A stretch of 64,000 nt of DNA from an uncultured Collinsella sp. (GCA_900752015.1 CAADTZ010000019.1:1-64000); one strand, 5' to 3'; shown: positions 9,801 through 17,827, counted from the stretch's first letter. Translations and numbers: made by a program. Notes: generated by a model from the letters alone, not told the origin.

Positions 9801-10119
9801 ACTGGAGCGCAAGAAGGAGATCGGCATCCTGCGCGCAATCGGTGCGTCGAAGCGCAACGTGGCAAACGTGTTCAACGCCGAGACCTTTATCGAGGGCCTC
9901 ATCGCCGGCGTCTTTGCCATTGTCGTCGTGGTAGCCGTGAGCTTCCCGGTTAATGCCTGGGCGCTTGCGGCCAAACAGGTCCCCAACCTAATGAGTCTGC
10001 CCGTGCAGGATGCGCTGGTGCTCATTGCAATTTCGGTGCTGCTGACGGTCGTTGCCGGTCTACTGCCTGCCCGCAGCGCATCCAAAAAGGACCCCGTGGA
10101 AGCCCTGCGCTCTGAATAA
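6865..10119 (+). CDS. MacB/FtsX-type ABC transporter, ATPase fused to permease
   Basis: About 1084 residues. Residues 1-225 are a LolD/MacB-type ATPase (Walker A GPSGSGKTT, signature LSGGQMQRVAIARA, Walker B VLADEPTGALD, H-loop MVTHNPE). One transmembrane helix follows near 260-280, then an extracytoplasmic region of some 650 residues, then three C-terminal helices of the FtsX permease type (ERKKEIGILRAIGASKRN; ends KKDPVEALRSE). The extracytoplasmic part holds Asp/Ser/Gly-rich pseudo-repeats (DLSGIDLSGLDIDLSGV) and long coiled helices, making it far larger than in MacB (about 650 residues in all). ATG 6865 has AGGAGAGG nine bases upstream. Probably a mechanotransmitting exporter or peptide-efflux pump. 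Confidence 0.9.
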   Translation: MLELKGICKRYVTQSFTQVALDNVSLSFRDNEFVAILGPSGSGKTTMLNVIGGLDHFDSGDLLIDGISTKDFRDRDWDAYRNNRIGFVFQSYNLIPHQTILENVELALTLTGVGHAERRQRAREALEKVGLGEHVNKRPSQLSGGQMQRVAIARALINDPEIVLADEPTGALDSTTSVQVMDLLKDVARDRLVIMVTHNPELAYQYATRIVNLADGKITDDSDPFDVVKAARREAKPTRKTSMSFVTALGLSARNLMTKKGRTAMTAFAGSIGIIGIAAILALSNGVNGYIKKVEEDTLSSYPLTISKQDYDLSSMMGGQGAADDGSSESVDSSDDSVGGKAQGTDKIPVVTAVKDMFASVKSNDMTSFKAWLDDGGDGIDKEVNAIQYGYGVTPVVYRAGKGDEKPVRLVPNAMTEAMSGGASSAATVSMESMGTSVFNEMIDDQSLLDSQYDVVAGHWPTSANEAVMVLSSRGTVGDYTLYSIGALDIDELNDLVNSAMAADGGVETPETGTEFTYDDALSTTFKVLSPADAYRKNEETGIWTDMSGDTDFMAAKVADGIDVHIVGVVRPNETANASALSPGIAYTHALTRQLMERAANSQIVQEQLAHPETDVFTGKTFDELQGEAKQGVDLGSMFSVDEAALKSAFSFDTSALSGAAGGMDLSGIDLSGLDIDLSGVGKDIDFSDIMAKAPTPDFSGIFDGLELTPEQMQQVGTLANQLFEGFLQSDQFKALTPDDLKDASKLAAAFSTYLESDTAAQQILAQLKALGGDALAERLQQAMTDYVQKQLAPYLQQALDQVMKSISDQIAATVSAQLKAGTAELMGQMTTQMSSSFANLASAMRVDASAFAHAIHFNMDAEDLSSLMMSYAKASKLTYDNNLTTLGYADEADPISVKIFPRDFEAKERVLDHVDAYNKQVKAAGHDEQAISYTDYMGIIMGSVTDIVNTISLVLIAFVSISLVVSSIMIGIITYISVLERKKEIGILRAIGASKRNVANVFNAETFIEGLIAGVFAIVVVVAVSFPVNAWALAAKQVPNLMSLPVQDALVLIAISVLLTVVAGLLPARSASKKDPVEALRSE

Positions 10120-10124
10120 TGCGG

Positions 10125-10143
10125 CAAAGGGACAGTCCCTTTG
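10125..10143. repeat. CAAAGGGACAG palindrome, copy 1
   Basis: Nineteen bases forming a 9-bp palindrome around one base (CAAAGGGAC a GTCCCTTTG), 5 bp after the ABC transporter stop. The same core recurs at 41078, 44803 and 46058. Confidence 0.85.
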
Positions 10144-10172
10144 TCACGTTCGTTGATATGAGAGAAGAGTAG

Positions 10173-11126
10173 ATGATCCTTTCGCTGGCCCCCATGGAGG
10201 GGATTACCGGGCATGTGTTCCGTCGCGTGCATGCGGAGTGCTTCGGTGCGCTCGATTGCTATTACACGCCGTTTTTGCCGCCGCCGCGGGTGGGAAACCG
10301 CTTTGGCGGCAAGGCGTTTAAGGAGATCGATCCTGCCAATAACCAGGGGCTCAACGTGGTGCCTCAGCTGATGTCCAAGAACGCGGACGAGTTTGTGTGG
10401 GCGGCACGGGTACTCGCCGACATGGGCTACCGCGAGGTCAATCTCAACCTGGGTTGCCCTTCGGGAACGGTTGTCGCCAAGGGCAAGGGCTCGGGTTTCT
10501 TGCGCAATCTCGACGAGCTCGAGGCGTTCTTAAGCGATGTGTGCGAGCGGTCGCCGTTGCCGGTATCGGTCAAAACTAGGCTGGGGCTCGAGGACGACGA
10601 CGAGTATGAGCGCGTGCTCGATCTGTATTGCCGCATGCCGCTGGCAGAGCTGATTGTGCACCCGCGCGTACAGAAGGACCGTTATACGGGCTCGCCGCGC
10701 AAGGAGTTTTACGGCGAGACGCTGGAGCGCGCGCCGTTTCCGGTCGCCTACAACGGCGATATTTTTGATCTTGAGGATATGGATGCGCTGGTGGAGGCCT
10801 ATCCCGGGACACGCCATGTGATGCTGGGGCGTGGCTTGCTTGCGAATCCCGCTCTGGCTCGCATGGTTAAGGGTGGCCCTGCTGCCACGGCAGCCGAACT
10901 GCAGCGTTTCCACGACACTCTGTTTGCGGTCTATGCAGAAGAGATTGGCGGCAACGCGGTCTTTCGTATGAAGGAGTGGTGGTTCTACGCCAAGTGCGCT
11001 TTCGCCGACTCCGCTACCGTTCACAAGCTCGTACGTAAGGCCAAAAAAGTCGACGAATACCGCGCCGCCGTCGAGCGCGTCTTTCGCGAGCAGCCACTCG
11101 CACCCATAGCTCGCTTCCGCGGCTAG
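10173..11126 (+). CDS. tRNA-dihydrouridine synthase family protein
   Basis: A 317-residue TIM-barrel flavoprotein. It shows the Dus start (LAPMEGITGHVFR), the substrate/catalytic segment (NLNLGCPSGTVVAKGKGSG, with the catalytic Cys), VKTRLGL, the HPR motif (IVHPRVQKDRYTG), the NGDI motif and the FMN-phosphate loop MLGRGLLANP. It reduces specific uridines in tRNA D-loops using FMN and NADPH. The sequence is a divergent Dus and I cannot say which position it modifies. It lies alone between two intergenic repeat elements. Confidence 0.92.
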   Translation: MILSLAPMEGITGHVFRRVHAECFGALDCYYTPFLPPPRVGNRFGGKAFKEIDPANNQGLNVVPQLMSKNADEFVWAARVLADMGYREVNLNLGCPSGTVVAKGKGSGFLRNLDELEAFLSDVCERSPLPVSVKTRLGLEDDDEYERVLDLYCRMPLAELIVHPRVQKDRYTGSPRKEFYGETLERAPFPVAYNGDIFDLEDMDALVEAYPGTRHVMLGRGLLANPALARMVKGGPAATAAELQRFHDTLFAVYAEEIGGNAVFRMKEWWFYAKCAFADSATVHKLVRKAKKVDEYRAAVERVFREQPLAPIARFRG

Positions 11127-11130
11127 TTAG

Positions 11131-11178
11131 ACATCGGGGACGTTCTTTAACGACTAGTCATTTAAGAACACCCAATGA
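11131..11178. repeat. GGGGACGTTCTT palindrome family, copy 1 (degenerate)
   Basis: GGGGACGTTCTTTAACGACT, then AGTCATTTAAGAACACCC: the stem GTTCTT/AAGAAC flanks the 8-mer GACTAGTC. The right arm is degenerate (ACACCC where other copies have GTCCCC). Related copies lie at 21328 and 35347. Confidence 0.8.
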
Positions 11179-11193
11179 CTATGTTGCAAAAGC

Positions 11194-11248
11194 TGTACAC
11201 CAGCATCCAAAGATGTCGAAAAATGTCGACTTTGGATGCTGGTGTACA
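11194..11248. repeat. Long perfect hairpin, 19-bp stem
   Basis: TGTACACCAGCATCCAAAG pairs perfectly with its complement at 11230-11248. The 17-base loop is itself a direct repeat (ATGTCGA aaa ATGTCGA). It sits between convergent Dus and glutaredoxin genes. There is no T-tract on either side, so it is not a plain terminator. Confidence 0.85.
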
Positions 11249-11295
11249 TGTTTAGGCCGTATGGGGTGGGGTCTTGGACGGACGGGATGCGCGTA

Positions 11296-11541
11296 CTAGA
11301 GCAGGTTCTCTTGCGCCCACGCGATGATGTCGCTCGATTCGTAGAGTGGCTTTCCGTCGATGAACAGGCAGGGAACCTGGCGCTTTCCGCCGACGGCGAT
11401 GAGTGTCTGTTCGGCATCGGAGTCGGTTGAGATGTTGCGCTCGGGAATGGTCACGCCGTTATCGGCCAGAAAGCGCTTGACCTTTATGCAATACGGGCAG
11501 CCGGTCATAACGTAGAGCACGAGCTCGTGATCAGTAGTCAT
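11296..11541 (-). CDS. Glutaredoxin family protein
   Basis: An 81-residue glutaredoxin fold with active site C-P-Y-C (VMTGCPYCIKVKRFL), the TVP-like cis-Pro segment (RQVPCLFIDG) and the terminal GSDDI-like motif (ESSDIIAW). ATG 11541 is preceded by GGAG at 5 nt; the longer frame has no such site. It is a small cytosolic thiol-disulfide carrier. It is co-directional with the XRE-TipAS gene that ends 63 bp upstream and may be read through from it. Confidence 0.9.
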   Translation of the reverse strand: MTTDHELVLYVMTGCPYCIKVKRFLADNGVTIPERNISTDSDAEQTLIAVGGKRQVPCLFIDGKPLYESSDIIAWAQENLL

Positions 11542-11603
11542 AGGTCTCCAATCGGTTGCGGTTTTGATTGAAATACCCAAAGCCGCCGCGGTCTATGCGC
11601 ACG

Positions 11604-12419
11604 TCAACGACGACTCGATGGCCTGGACCAGAAACGCCGTGGCTCCGGGCCGCAGGGCTTGTCGTAGTAGTCAACAAAGCGCTGGTCGGCAAGATAGCCG
11701 TGGGCGAGGCCCAGGTACGCTTCGTTCTGGGGTTCGCGTCCCCAGTTGAGACCAATCCAACGACGATGCATCGCGACAAGCTTACGAGCCTCGTTGCTCT
11801 CTGGGTCGCCAATGCCTATGGCAATCGAGAGCTGGCCCAGAATAGCGCATTCAAGTTCCTTCATGTCGTTCCATGTCTCGGGGTCCATGTCCAGCAGCGC
11901 TTCGTTTGCTGCATCGATAGCCTCATCGCCATAGCGCGCCCGCGCCTCGGCACCGTAGCGCTCCTCGTTTTCTTGCACGGCGCGCCAGCGCTCCAGTTGC
12001 GGCAGGACGGCGCCCATGAGCGAGACAGCTTCGTCGAGCGACATGCCGGTGTTTTGCGCCAGCCGCGGAGCGCAATCCTCGATCATCGCCTCCATGGTGG
12101 TGTCGTAGGTGTACTTGCCGTGGTCGTAGCACCACTTGCAGTAATGGTCGGTCGTGGCGCCCGTGGCATCGGTGCCGCAGTCGTCGGGCGTGAGTATCAT
12201 GCCGCAGCTCTGGCAATAATGCTCGGGCATTTCGAGCAGGTGGGACAGTGGCTCGCCGGTTACGGCGGCAATGAGCTTCATCATGTCGATGCCCGGGGTG
12301 ACCTCGTCGCGCTCCCAACGGCTGACGGCTTGGCGTGTGACGAAGAGCTTGGCGGCGAGCTGCTCCTGGGTAAGGTGATGGGCGCGACGAACGGCAATGA
12401 GCTTTTCTGCAAAGGCCAT
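11604..12419 (-). CDS. XRE regulator with zinc ribbon and TipAS domain, C-terminal frameshift
   Basis: Residues 1-60 are an XRE helix-turn-helix (LTQEQLAAKLFVTRQAVSRW). About 68-100 is a zinc ribbon (CQSCGMIL, CKWCYDHG). About 105-260 is a TipAS-type ligand domain (VAMHRRWIGLNWG, AYLGLAHGYLADQRFVDYYD). After YYDKPCGP the frame gives a non-homologous Arg-rich tail. The adjacent frame instead gives GATAFLVQAIESSL, the normal TipAS ending, with a stop at 11593. A single missing base in the CCC run at 11647-11649 would explain this. TipAS domains bind thiopeptides and similar molecules; the ligand here is unknown. It may be a real frameshift or a sequencing error. Confidence 0.85.
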   Translation of the reverse strand: MAFAEKLIAVRRAHHLTQEQLAAKLFVTRQAVSRWERDEVTPGIDMMKLIAAVTGEPLSHLLEMPEHYCQSCGMILTPDDCGTDATGATTDHYCKWCYDHGKYTYDTTMEAMIEDCAPRLAQNTGMSLDEAVSLMGAVLPQLERWRAVQENEERYGAEARARYGDEAIDAANEALLDMDPETWNDMKELECAILGQLSIAIGIGDPESNEARKLVAMHRRWIGLNWGREPQNEAYLGLAHGYLADQRFVDYYDKPCGPEPRRFWSRPSSRR

Positions 12420-12551
12420 AGCGGCTCCTTTCTGCTGGTTGATGGCTTAAGCATACGCGGCGGCAGGCGCCCTTCCAAGCAACCGTTGGTTGCACGACGG
12501 GGGACCGTGGCGAAGAATTGCGCGCAACGCCCCACGCCTCCATGCCGTACA

Positions 12552-13298
12552 ATGACCGGCATGGAACCTATCGCACACATACATACCGACCTGCCGCAGA
12601 AGTTCGGCATTCCGCGCAACAGCTTTTTGGCGCCCCATCTGCAGGGACGCATCGTCTTTGAGCCGGAATTTGCCTCCAACGCAGCGGTTGAGGGCCTGGA
12701 CTCCTTCTCTCACCTATGGCTGCTGTGGCGCTTCGAAAACGGAACGCCCGGCGGCACGGCTAAGGACATAGCCGCCGATGCCAAAACGCAGGACAGGTCC
12801 GGCACCAATGCCAAGTGGTCGAAGACCGTGCGCCCGCCGCGTCTAGGCGGGGCCGAGCGTGTGGGCGTCTTTGCCACGCGCAGTCCGTTTCGCCCTAATC
12901 CCATCGGGCTCACCTGCGTCAAGCTTAATCGTGTCGAGCTCACCGACGATGGCCCCATCATCCATGTGCTGGGGGCCGACCTGCGCGATGGCACGCCCAT
13001 CTACGATATCAAGCCTTACATTCCATTTGCCGACTGTCACCCGGATGCGACGGGCGGCTGGATTGAGGATGCTCCGTGGCAAGAGCTCGATGTTGAGTTC
13101 CCGCAAGCGCTGCAGGATATGGTCCCGCCCGCAAAGCTCCCCGGCTTGGTCGAGGTCCTTCGCCAAGATCCACGCCGCGCAGGCAGCAAGCACGAGCCAA
13201 ACCGCGTTTATCACTTGGCTTACGCCGGGCTCGACATATCGTTTGCGGTCGATGAAACCCAGCTAACCGTAGTTGCCGTCAACGACGCGCAAGACTAA
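12552..13298 (+). CDS. trmO: tRNA (N6-threonylcarbamoyladenosine-37)-N6-methyltransferase, TrmO/TsaA family
   Basis: About 248 residues of the TrmO/UPF0066 beta-barrel family. Visible motifs are IAHIHTDLPQKFGIPRNS, FSHLWLLWRFE, GVFATRSPFRPNPIGLTCVK, the AdoMet-binding core, and GTPIYDIKPYIPFAD. It methylates t6A37 of threonine tRNAs with S-adenosylmethionine. The reading frame is open far upstream, but family similarity starts at MEPIAHIH (ATG 12561), with an in-frame ATG at 12552. No strong ribosome-binding site decides between them. It is divergent from the XRE-TipAS gene. Confidence 0.92.
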   Translation: MTGMEPIAHIHTDLPQKFGIPRNSFLAPHLQGRIVFEPEFASNAAVEGLDSFSHLWLLWRFENGTPGGTAKDIAADAKTQDRSGTNAKWSKTVRPPRLGGAERVGVFATRSPFRPNPIGLTCVKLNRVELTDDGPIIHVLGADLRDGTPIYDIKPYIPFADCHPDATGGWIEDAPWQELDVEFPQALQDMVPPAKLPGLVEVLRQDPRRAGSKHEPNRVYHLAYAGLDISFAVDETQLTVVAVNDAQD

Positions 13299-13410
13299 CC
13301 AGCCATTCGTCCGTACCCGTCAAATTAAGCGCCAAACCCCGCGCCAAAACCGCCCACGCTGGTGGACAATAACGCCTACCAAAACAATCAACTTTGCACG
13401 GGGGCTCAGC

Positions 13411-14625
13411 ATGAAATACGACTTTAGCTCGCTTATCGACCGCCACGGCATGGACTCTATCGCTGTTGACTCTTGGGGTGAGATCCCCGGTATGGCCCCG
13501 AACGCACCCGACGAGGGCTTCGACCGCATCCCCATGTGGGTGGCCGACATGAATTTTGCCACGGTGCCCACGGTCCAGGAACACATCATTCAGCGTGCCC
13601 AGCACCCCATGTTTGGCTACTTTAACCCGCGCGCTGAGTACTTCGATCGCATCATCGAATGGCAGAACCGCCGCAATGGCGTCGAAGGTTTGAGCCCTGA
13701 ACATATCGGCTACGAAAACGGCGTGCTGGGCGGCGTCGTGTCGACGCTGCGCGCGTATGTCCAGCCGGGCGATGCGGTGCTGGTCCACAGCCCTACCTAC
13801 ATCGGCTTTACCAAGTCCATTGAGGCCGCGGGCTATCACATTGTCCACAGCCCGCTTAAGCTTGACGACCAGGGCGTGTGGCGTATGGACTTTGAGGATA
13901 TGGAGCACAAGCTCGCCCAAAACCACATCCATGCCGCGGTGTTCTGCTCGCCGCACAATCCCTGCGGCCGCGTATGGGAGCGCGACGAGATCGAACGTAC
14001 CATGGACATCTATCGCCAGCACGATTGCGTGGTGATCTCGGATGAGATTTGGTCCGATATCATCCTGCCGGGTCACAAGCATATCCCGACGCAGTCGGTG
14101 AGCGAGGATGCCCGCATGCGCACGGTTGCCCTCTACGCGCCTAGCAAGACGTTTAACCTGGCGGGTCTGGTCGGCAGCTACCACATTATCTACAACGAGA
14201 CGCTGCGCGACCGCGTGTGCGCCGTGTCCAACAAGACCCACTACAACGAGATGAATGTCCTCTCCATGCATGCGCTTATCGGTGCCTATCAGCCGCAAGG
14301 CTACGAGTGGGTTGATGAGCTCAACCAGGTGCTTGCCGGCAATATCGAGTACTTCTGCGATTACGTGGACGAGCATTTTGAGGGCGTGAGCTATTCACGT
14401 CCGCAGGGCACCTACATGGTGTTTCTGGACTGCACCGAGTGGTGCCGCGAGCATGGCCGCGATATTCAGTGGCTGCTCGACGAGGGGGCGCGCGTGGGCG
14501 TTGGCTACCAGGACGGCCGCCCGTTCCACGGACCCTGCCACATTCGCGTGAATCTGGCGCTGCCGCTTTCGCGCGTAAGGGAGGCGTGCGACCGCCTAGA
14601 CCGCTACGTTTTTAATACACGGTAA
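13411..14625 (+). CDS. PatB/MalY-type PLP-dependent C-S lyase (aminotransferase fold)
   Basis: A 404-residue fold-type I PLP enzyme. The N-terminus (DSIAVDSWGEIPGM, IPMWVADMNF) is typical of the MalY/PatB cystathionine beta-lyase subgroup. The PLP lysine lies in YAPSKTFNLAGL, and cofactor contacts include SPHNPCGRVW and ISDEIWSD. It likely cleaves C-S bonds of cystathionine or cysteine, releasing pyruvate, ammonia and a thiol; some members also regulate transcription. ATG 13411 has GGGGGC upstream, while a longer frame begins inside the trmO tail. Confidence 0.9.
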   Translation: MKYDFSSLIDRHGMDSIAVDSWGEIPGMAPNAPDEGFDRIPMWVADMNFATVPTVQEHIIQRAQHPMFGYFNPRAEYFDRIIEWQNRRNGVEGLSPEHIGYENGVLGGVVSTLRAYVQPGDAVLVHSPTYIGFTKSIEAAGYHIVHSPLKLDDQGVWRMDFEDMEHKLAQNHIHAAVFCSPHNPCGRVWERDEIERTMDIYRQHDCVVISDEIWSDIILPGHKHIPTQSVSEDARMRTVALYAPSKTFNLAGLVGSYHIIYNETLRDRVCAVSNKTHYNEMNVLSMHALIGAYQPQGYEWVDELNQVLAGNIEYFCDYVDEHFEGVSYSRPQGTYMVFLDCTEWCREHGRDIQWLLDEGARVGVGYQDGRPFHGPCHIRVNLALPLSRVREACDRLDRYVFNTR

Positions 14626-14635
14626 GTGTGCGCTG

Positions 14636-14677
14636 CATGCGGGGCCTTCTGCCAAGTCGGCTAGAAGGCCCCGCATG
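14636..14677. terminator. Strong hairpin after C-S lyase gene
   Basis: Perfect 15-bp stem (CATGCGGGGCCTTCT and complement) with a 12-base loop, 10 bp after the stop codon. No T-tract follows, so termination efficiency is uncertain. Confidence 0.6.
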
Positions 14678-14768
14678 GTAATGCGTCTGTAACCATTGGG
14701 CGCTCGAGTGGTTTCATTTGCTATTTTTTTTAGCATTTCAGTCTGTAAACAGGATCTTCTGGAGCTCG

Positions 14769-15638
14769 ATGAAAAGACCCCGTCGCTCAGTTGTCATATC
14801 GTTGTTTGTTGCGCTTGCAGTGGCGAGCGCCTTTGTCATAGCGATAGCCGGCTGCTCCGGGCACAATGACGAAGCCTCGACGCCAGCATCAAAAGCCCCG
14901 GATGCCTCGCAGGTCAAGGACGACAACCTTAAGACGCTCAACGTCGGCAGCGACCTCTATCCACCGTTTGTGTATACCGACGAGTACGGCGATATCGTTG
15001 GCCTGGATGTCGAGATATTGACCGAGGCTTTGGCCCGCATTGGTTACAAGCCAAAATACCAGCTGATCGATTGGGAAAAGAAGAAAGAGCTGCTGGCGAG
15101 CGGCGAACTCGATTGTGTCATGGGCAGCTTTAGCATGACGGGTCGCGAAAACGAGTATCGTTGGGCCGGTCCGTACCTTGCGAGCCGCCAGGTAGTCGCG
15201 GTCGATCCCCAGAGCGATATCTACACACTTGCCGATCTTGAGGATAAGATCGTGGCGGTTCAGTCCACCACCAAGCCCGAGGGCATTTTGCTCAATCGCA
15301 CAAATGAAAACGTTCCGCAGATCAAGGAGCTCTACAGCTTTTCGGACGGTTCATATCTGAACCCGGCGCTCGTCGAGGGCCTGGTCGACGCTGTCGCCGC
15401 GCATGAGTCCTCGTTCCTCACCTACGAAAAAGACTATGGTGTGACATATCGCATTTTGGATGAGCCGCTGCTAAAGGTTGGTTTGGGCACCGCTTTCGAT
15501 ATCAACGATACGCGCGGCATCGACGTCAAGCTCACTCATGCCTACCAAGAAATGCTTGCCGATGGCACCATGGAACGTCTGGTGTCAAAGTACTTCGATG
15601 ACCCTTCGCCATTTTTGAATGTGGAGGGCCTGTCATGA
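14769..15638 (+). CDS. Extracellular solute-binding lipoprotein, family 3
   Basis: A 289-residue lipoprotein: basic N-terminus, hydrophobic segment, lipobox AIAGC near residue 30, then an SBP_bac_3 fold (LNVGSDLYPPFVYTDEYGDI, GLDVEILTEALARIGY, ELLASGELDCVMGSF, MTGRENEYRWAGPY). It should bind amino acids or similar small molecules outside the cell. No permease or ATPase gene is adjacent. Instead its stop overlaps the start of a hybrid kinase (ATGA), so it is more likely a sensor subunit than a transporter subunit (inference). ATG 14769 has GGAG upstream; the longer frame lacks one. Confidence 0.9.
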   Translation: MKRPRRSVVISLFVALAVASAFVIAIAGCSGHNDEASTPASKAPDASQVKDDNLKTLNVGSDLYPPFVYTDEYGDIVGLDVEILTEALARIGYKPKYQLIDWEKKKELLASGELDCVMGSFSMTGRENEYRWAGPYLASRQVVAVDPQSDIYTLADLEDKIVAVQSTTKPEGILLNRTNENVPQIKELYSFSDGSYLNPALVEGLVDAVAAHESSFLTYEKDYGVTYRILDEPLLKVGLGTAFDINDTRGIDVKLTHAYQEMLADGTMERLVSKYFDDPSPFLNVEGLS

Positions 15639-17827
15639 TCGATGCGCTCGACCACGCCGCTCAGGAGCGGGGCAATCGTTCGGCAGGGGCATGGCTTCTT
15701 GTCGCTCTGCTGGGGATAGTGCTCTCGGTTGTTGCCGGCATGATGAGCTACGGCTACATGACGGCCCAAGCCGAGCAGCGCTTTGCCGACGTTGTCGATT
15801 ACGTGGCGACGCAGAGCCTTTCCTACGACGCGTTCAACAGCGCCTATGCGACCAAAAACCTGATTCGCGTTATGGAGATTGCCGGAGAGGCTGCTCGCGA
15901 TATGGAGCGCGACGGTTCGGTGGATAACGCCATGCTGGAGCAATACGCCGACCAGTTCAACGTGAGCGCGCTGATTGTGACGGATGCATCGGGCAATTTG
16001 GTGTCCGAGTCCTCGACGGGCGATGTGGGCTACGAGTCGCTCGCTACGTATCTCAAGGAAGCGCCCGTGCTGGAGGTGGCAACTCATCCGCTTAAGTCCT
16101 ATACCGCCCGCATCACGCTTGCGGATGATTCGGTCGCAGACATTGGCTGCGTGACTCGGCAGGATGGCGAGGGCATCGTTATCGCGGTAAGGCATCAGAG
16201 CGCGAAAGCGGTTGCAAGCAATACACTCAAACTGCAGAGCTTGCTTGATGGCTATGAAACCATCGATAGCGGCAATATCGTGATCGAAAGCGACGGCAAG
16301 GTCGTTGCGACCAATGCCGTTGAACCCACCGTATTGGGCGTGTTCGATCTGCCTGCGACGGATGTCTTTATTGTCGACGGTATTAAGGATCGATGCCTGG
16401 CTGGTAAGGTCAGATTGGTTAACGCCGACGGCGAGTGGTATTTGGGCACATTTGGAAAAGCGCACAAATTCTATGTGTACACCTATGCCTCGGCGCAGCG
16501 CTACTTTGAGGTCGCCGCGGCTGTTGCCGCCGGCGTGCTGGTGCTCTACGGCGGTGTTATAGCCGTTGTTGTGACGGTGCGTCGCCGCGCTGATCGTCGA
16601 CGTTTGACGGACTTGCTGCAGCAGGAGCGCGACTATGGCGACAAGCTGGCAAAGGCGGCGCGTGAGGCCTCGTCTGCCAACTCGGCAAAGACGGAGTTTC
16701 TGCGTCGCATGAGCCACGATCTGCGCACGCCCATCAACGGCATTCGCGGCATGGTCGAGGTTGGCGATGCCAATGCGGACGATCTGCAAAAGCAGACTGA
16801 GTGCCGCTCAAAAATCTGGACGGCATCGGGACTGCTGCTCGACCTTGCCAACGAGGCGCTCGATATGAGTCGCCTGGAGAGCGGGCAGGTCGACCTGAAC
16901 CTCGTGCCCATAAATTTGGTGGCCCTCAACTGTGAAGTGCGCGATATTCTGGAGCGCCAGGCCGAGGAGCGTCTGGTGACAATTATCTCCGACCAGCAGA
17001 CGCTTAATCATCCCTATGCGCGGGTGAGCGTGACGCACCTCAAGCGTTTGTTGCTCAATATTGCCGGCAATGCCGTCAAGTACAACCGCCAGGGCGGCTA
17101 TGTCCGCCTGGTGTGCCGCGAGGTGGAGCCAGCGGATGGCGTCCCCGTCTATGAATACACGATCGCCGACAACGGTATTGGCATGAGCGAGGAGTTCCAA
17201 AAGCACCTCTACGAGCCGTTTTGCCGTGAGGGGCAGCAGGTGGAAGGCGCTTCGTCGGGAACTGGCCTGGGCGCGCCTATCGCAAAACAGCTGGTCGAGC
17301 TTATGGGCGGAACCATGAGCTTTACGAGTGTCTTGGGGCAGGGGACGACGTTTACCATTCGCCTGCCGTTTGAGAAGTGCGACCGCTCCGAGATTCCTCA
17401 GGCAGTTCCCGCGGATGCGGGAGACGGCGATGCGCTCCAGGGCTTGCGCGTTTTGCTCGTAGAGGATAACGATCTGAATGCCGAGATCGCGCAGTTTACG
17501 CTCAGCCGTGCCGGTGCCATCGTGACGCATGCTAAGGATGGTGAGTCTGCCGTCGAGATGTTTACCGCGAGCGCACCGCACGAGTACGACGTGGTGTTGA
17601 TGGACATCATGATGCCTGGCATCGATGGCCTTGAGGCCACGCGCCAGATTCGAGCGCTCGATCGCGAGGATGCCGCGACCACGCCGATTATCGCCGTGAG
17701 TGCCAACGCCTTTGCCGACGACCGCAGGCTTTCGCGCGAGGCGGGCATGGACGCGCACCTAAGTAAACCCGTGAGCTCGCAGGAGCTCGTCGAGGCGCTA
17801 GCGCACATCGCCGCCGACGCTTCATAA
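15635..17827 (+). CDS. Hybrid sensor histidine kinase with receiver domain
   Basis: This 730-residue protein has transmembrane helices near 22-43 and 288-310 flanking a 245-residue extracytoplasmic sensor region, then HisKA (His361 in RRMSHDLRTPINGIRGM), HATPase_c (NAVKYNRQGG, DNGIGM, GTGLGAPIAKQL) and a C-terminal receiver (phospho-acceptor about Asp657 in VVLMDIMMPGIDG, Lys in HLSKPV). There is no HPt domain and no DNA-binding regulator nearby, so phosphoryl transfer must go elsewhere or the receiver is autoregulatory. Translational coupling to the solute-binding lipoprotein suggests the lipoprotein presents ligand to it. Confidence 0.92.
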   Translation: MIDALDHAAQERGNRSAGAWLLVALLGIVLSVVAGMMSYGYMTAQAEQRFADVVDYVATQSLSYDAFNSAYATKNLIRVMEIAGEAARDMERDGSVDNAMLEQYADQFNVSALIVTDASGNLVSESSTGDVGYESLATYLKEAPVLEVATHPLKSYTARITLADDSVADIGCVTRQDGEGIVIAVRHQSAKAVASNTLKLQSLLDGYETIDSGNIVIESDGKVVATNAVEPTVLGVFDLPATDVFIVDGIKDRCLAGKVRLVNADGEWYLGTFGKAHKFYVYTYASAQRYFEVAAAVAAGVLVLYGGVIAVVVTVRRRADRRRLTDLLQQERDYGDKLAKAAREASSANSAKTEFLRRMSHDLRTPINGIRGMVEVGDANADDLQKQTECRSKIWTASGLLLDLANEALDMSRLESGQVDLNLVPINLVALNCEVRDILERQAEERLVTIISDQQTLNHPYARVSVTHLKRLLLNIAGNAVKYNRQGGYVRLVCREVEPADGVPVYEYTIADNGIGMSEEFQKHLYEPFCREGQQVEGASSGTGLGAPIAKQLVELMGGTMSFTSVLGQGTTFTIRLPFEKCDRSEIPQAVPADAGDGDALQGLRVLLVEDNDLNAEIAQFTLSRAGAIVTHAKDGESAVEMFTASAPHEYDVVLMDIMMPGIDGLEATRQIRALDREDAATTPIIAVSANAFADDRRLSREAGMDAHLSKPVSSQELVEALAHIAADAS

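Noticed and set aside
11213..11229. CRISPR-like direct repeats
   Set aside because: Only two 7-base repeats inside one hairpin loop, without spacers or cas genes.
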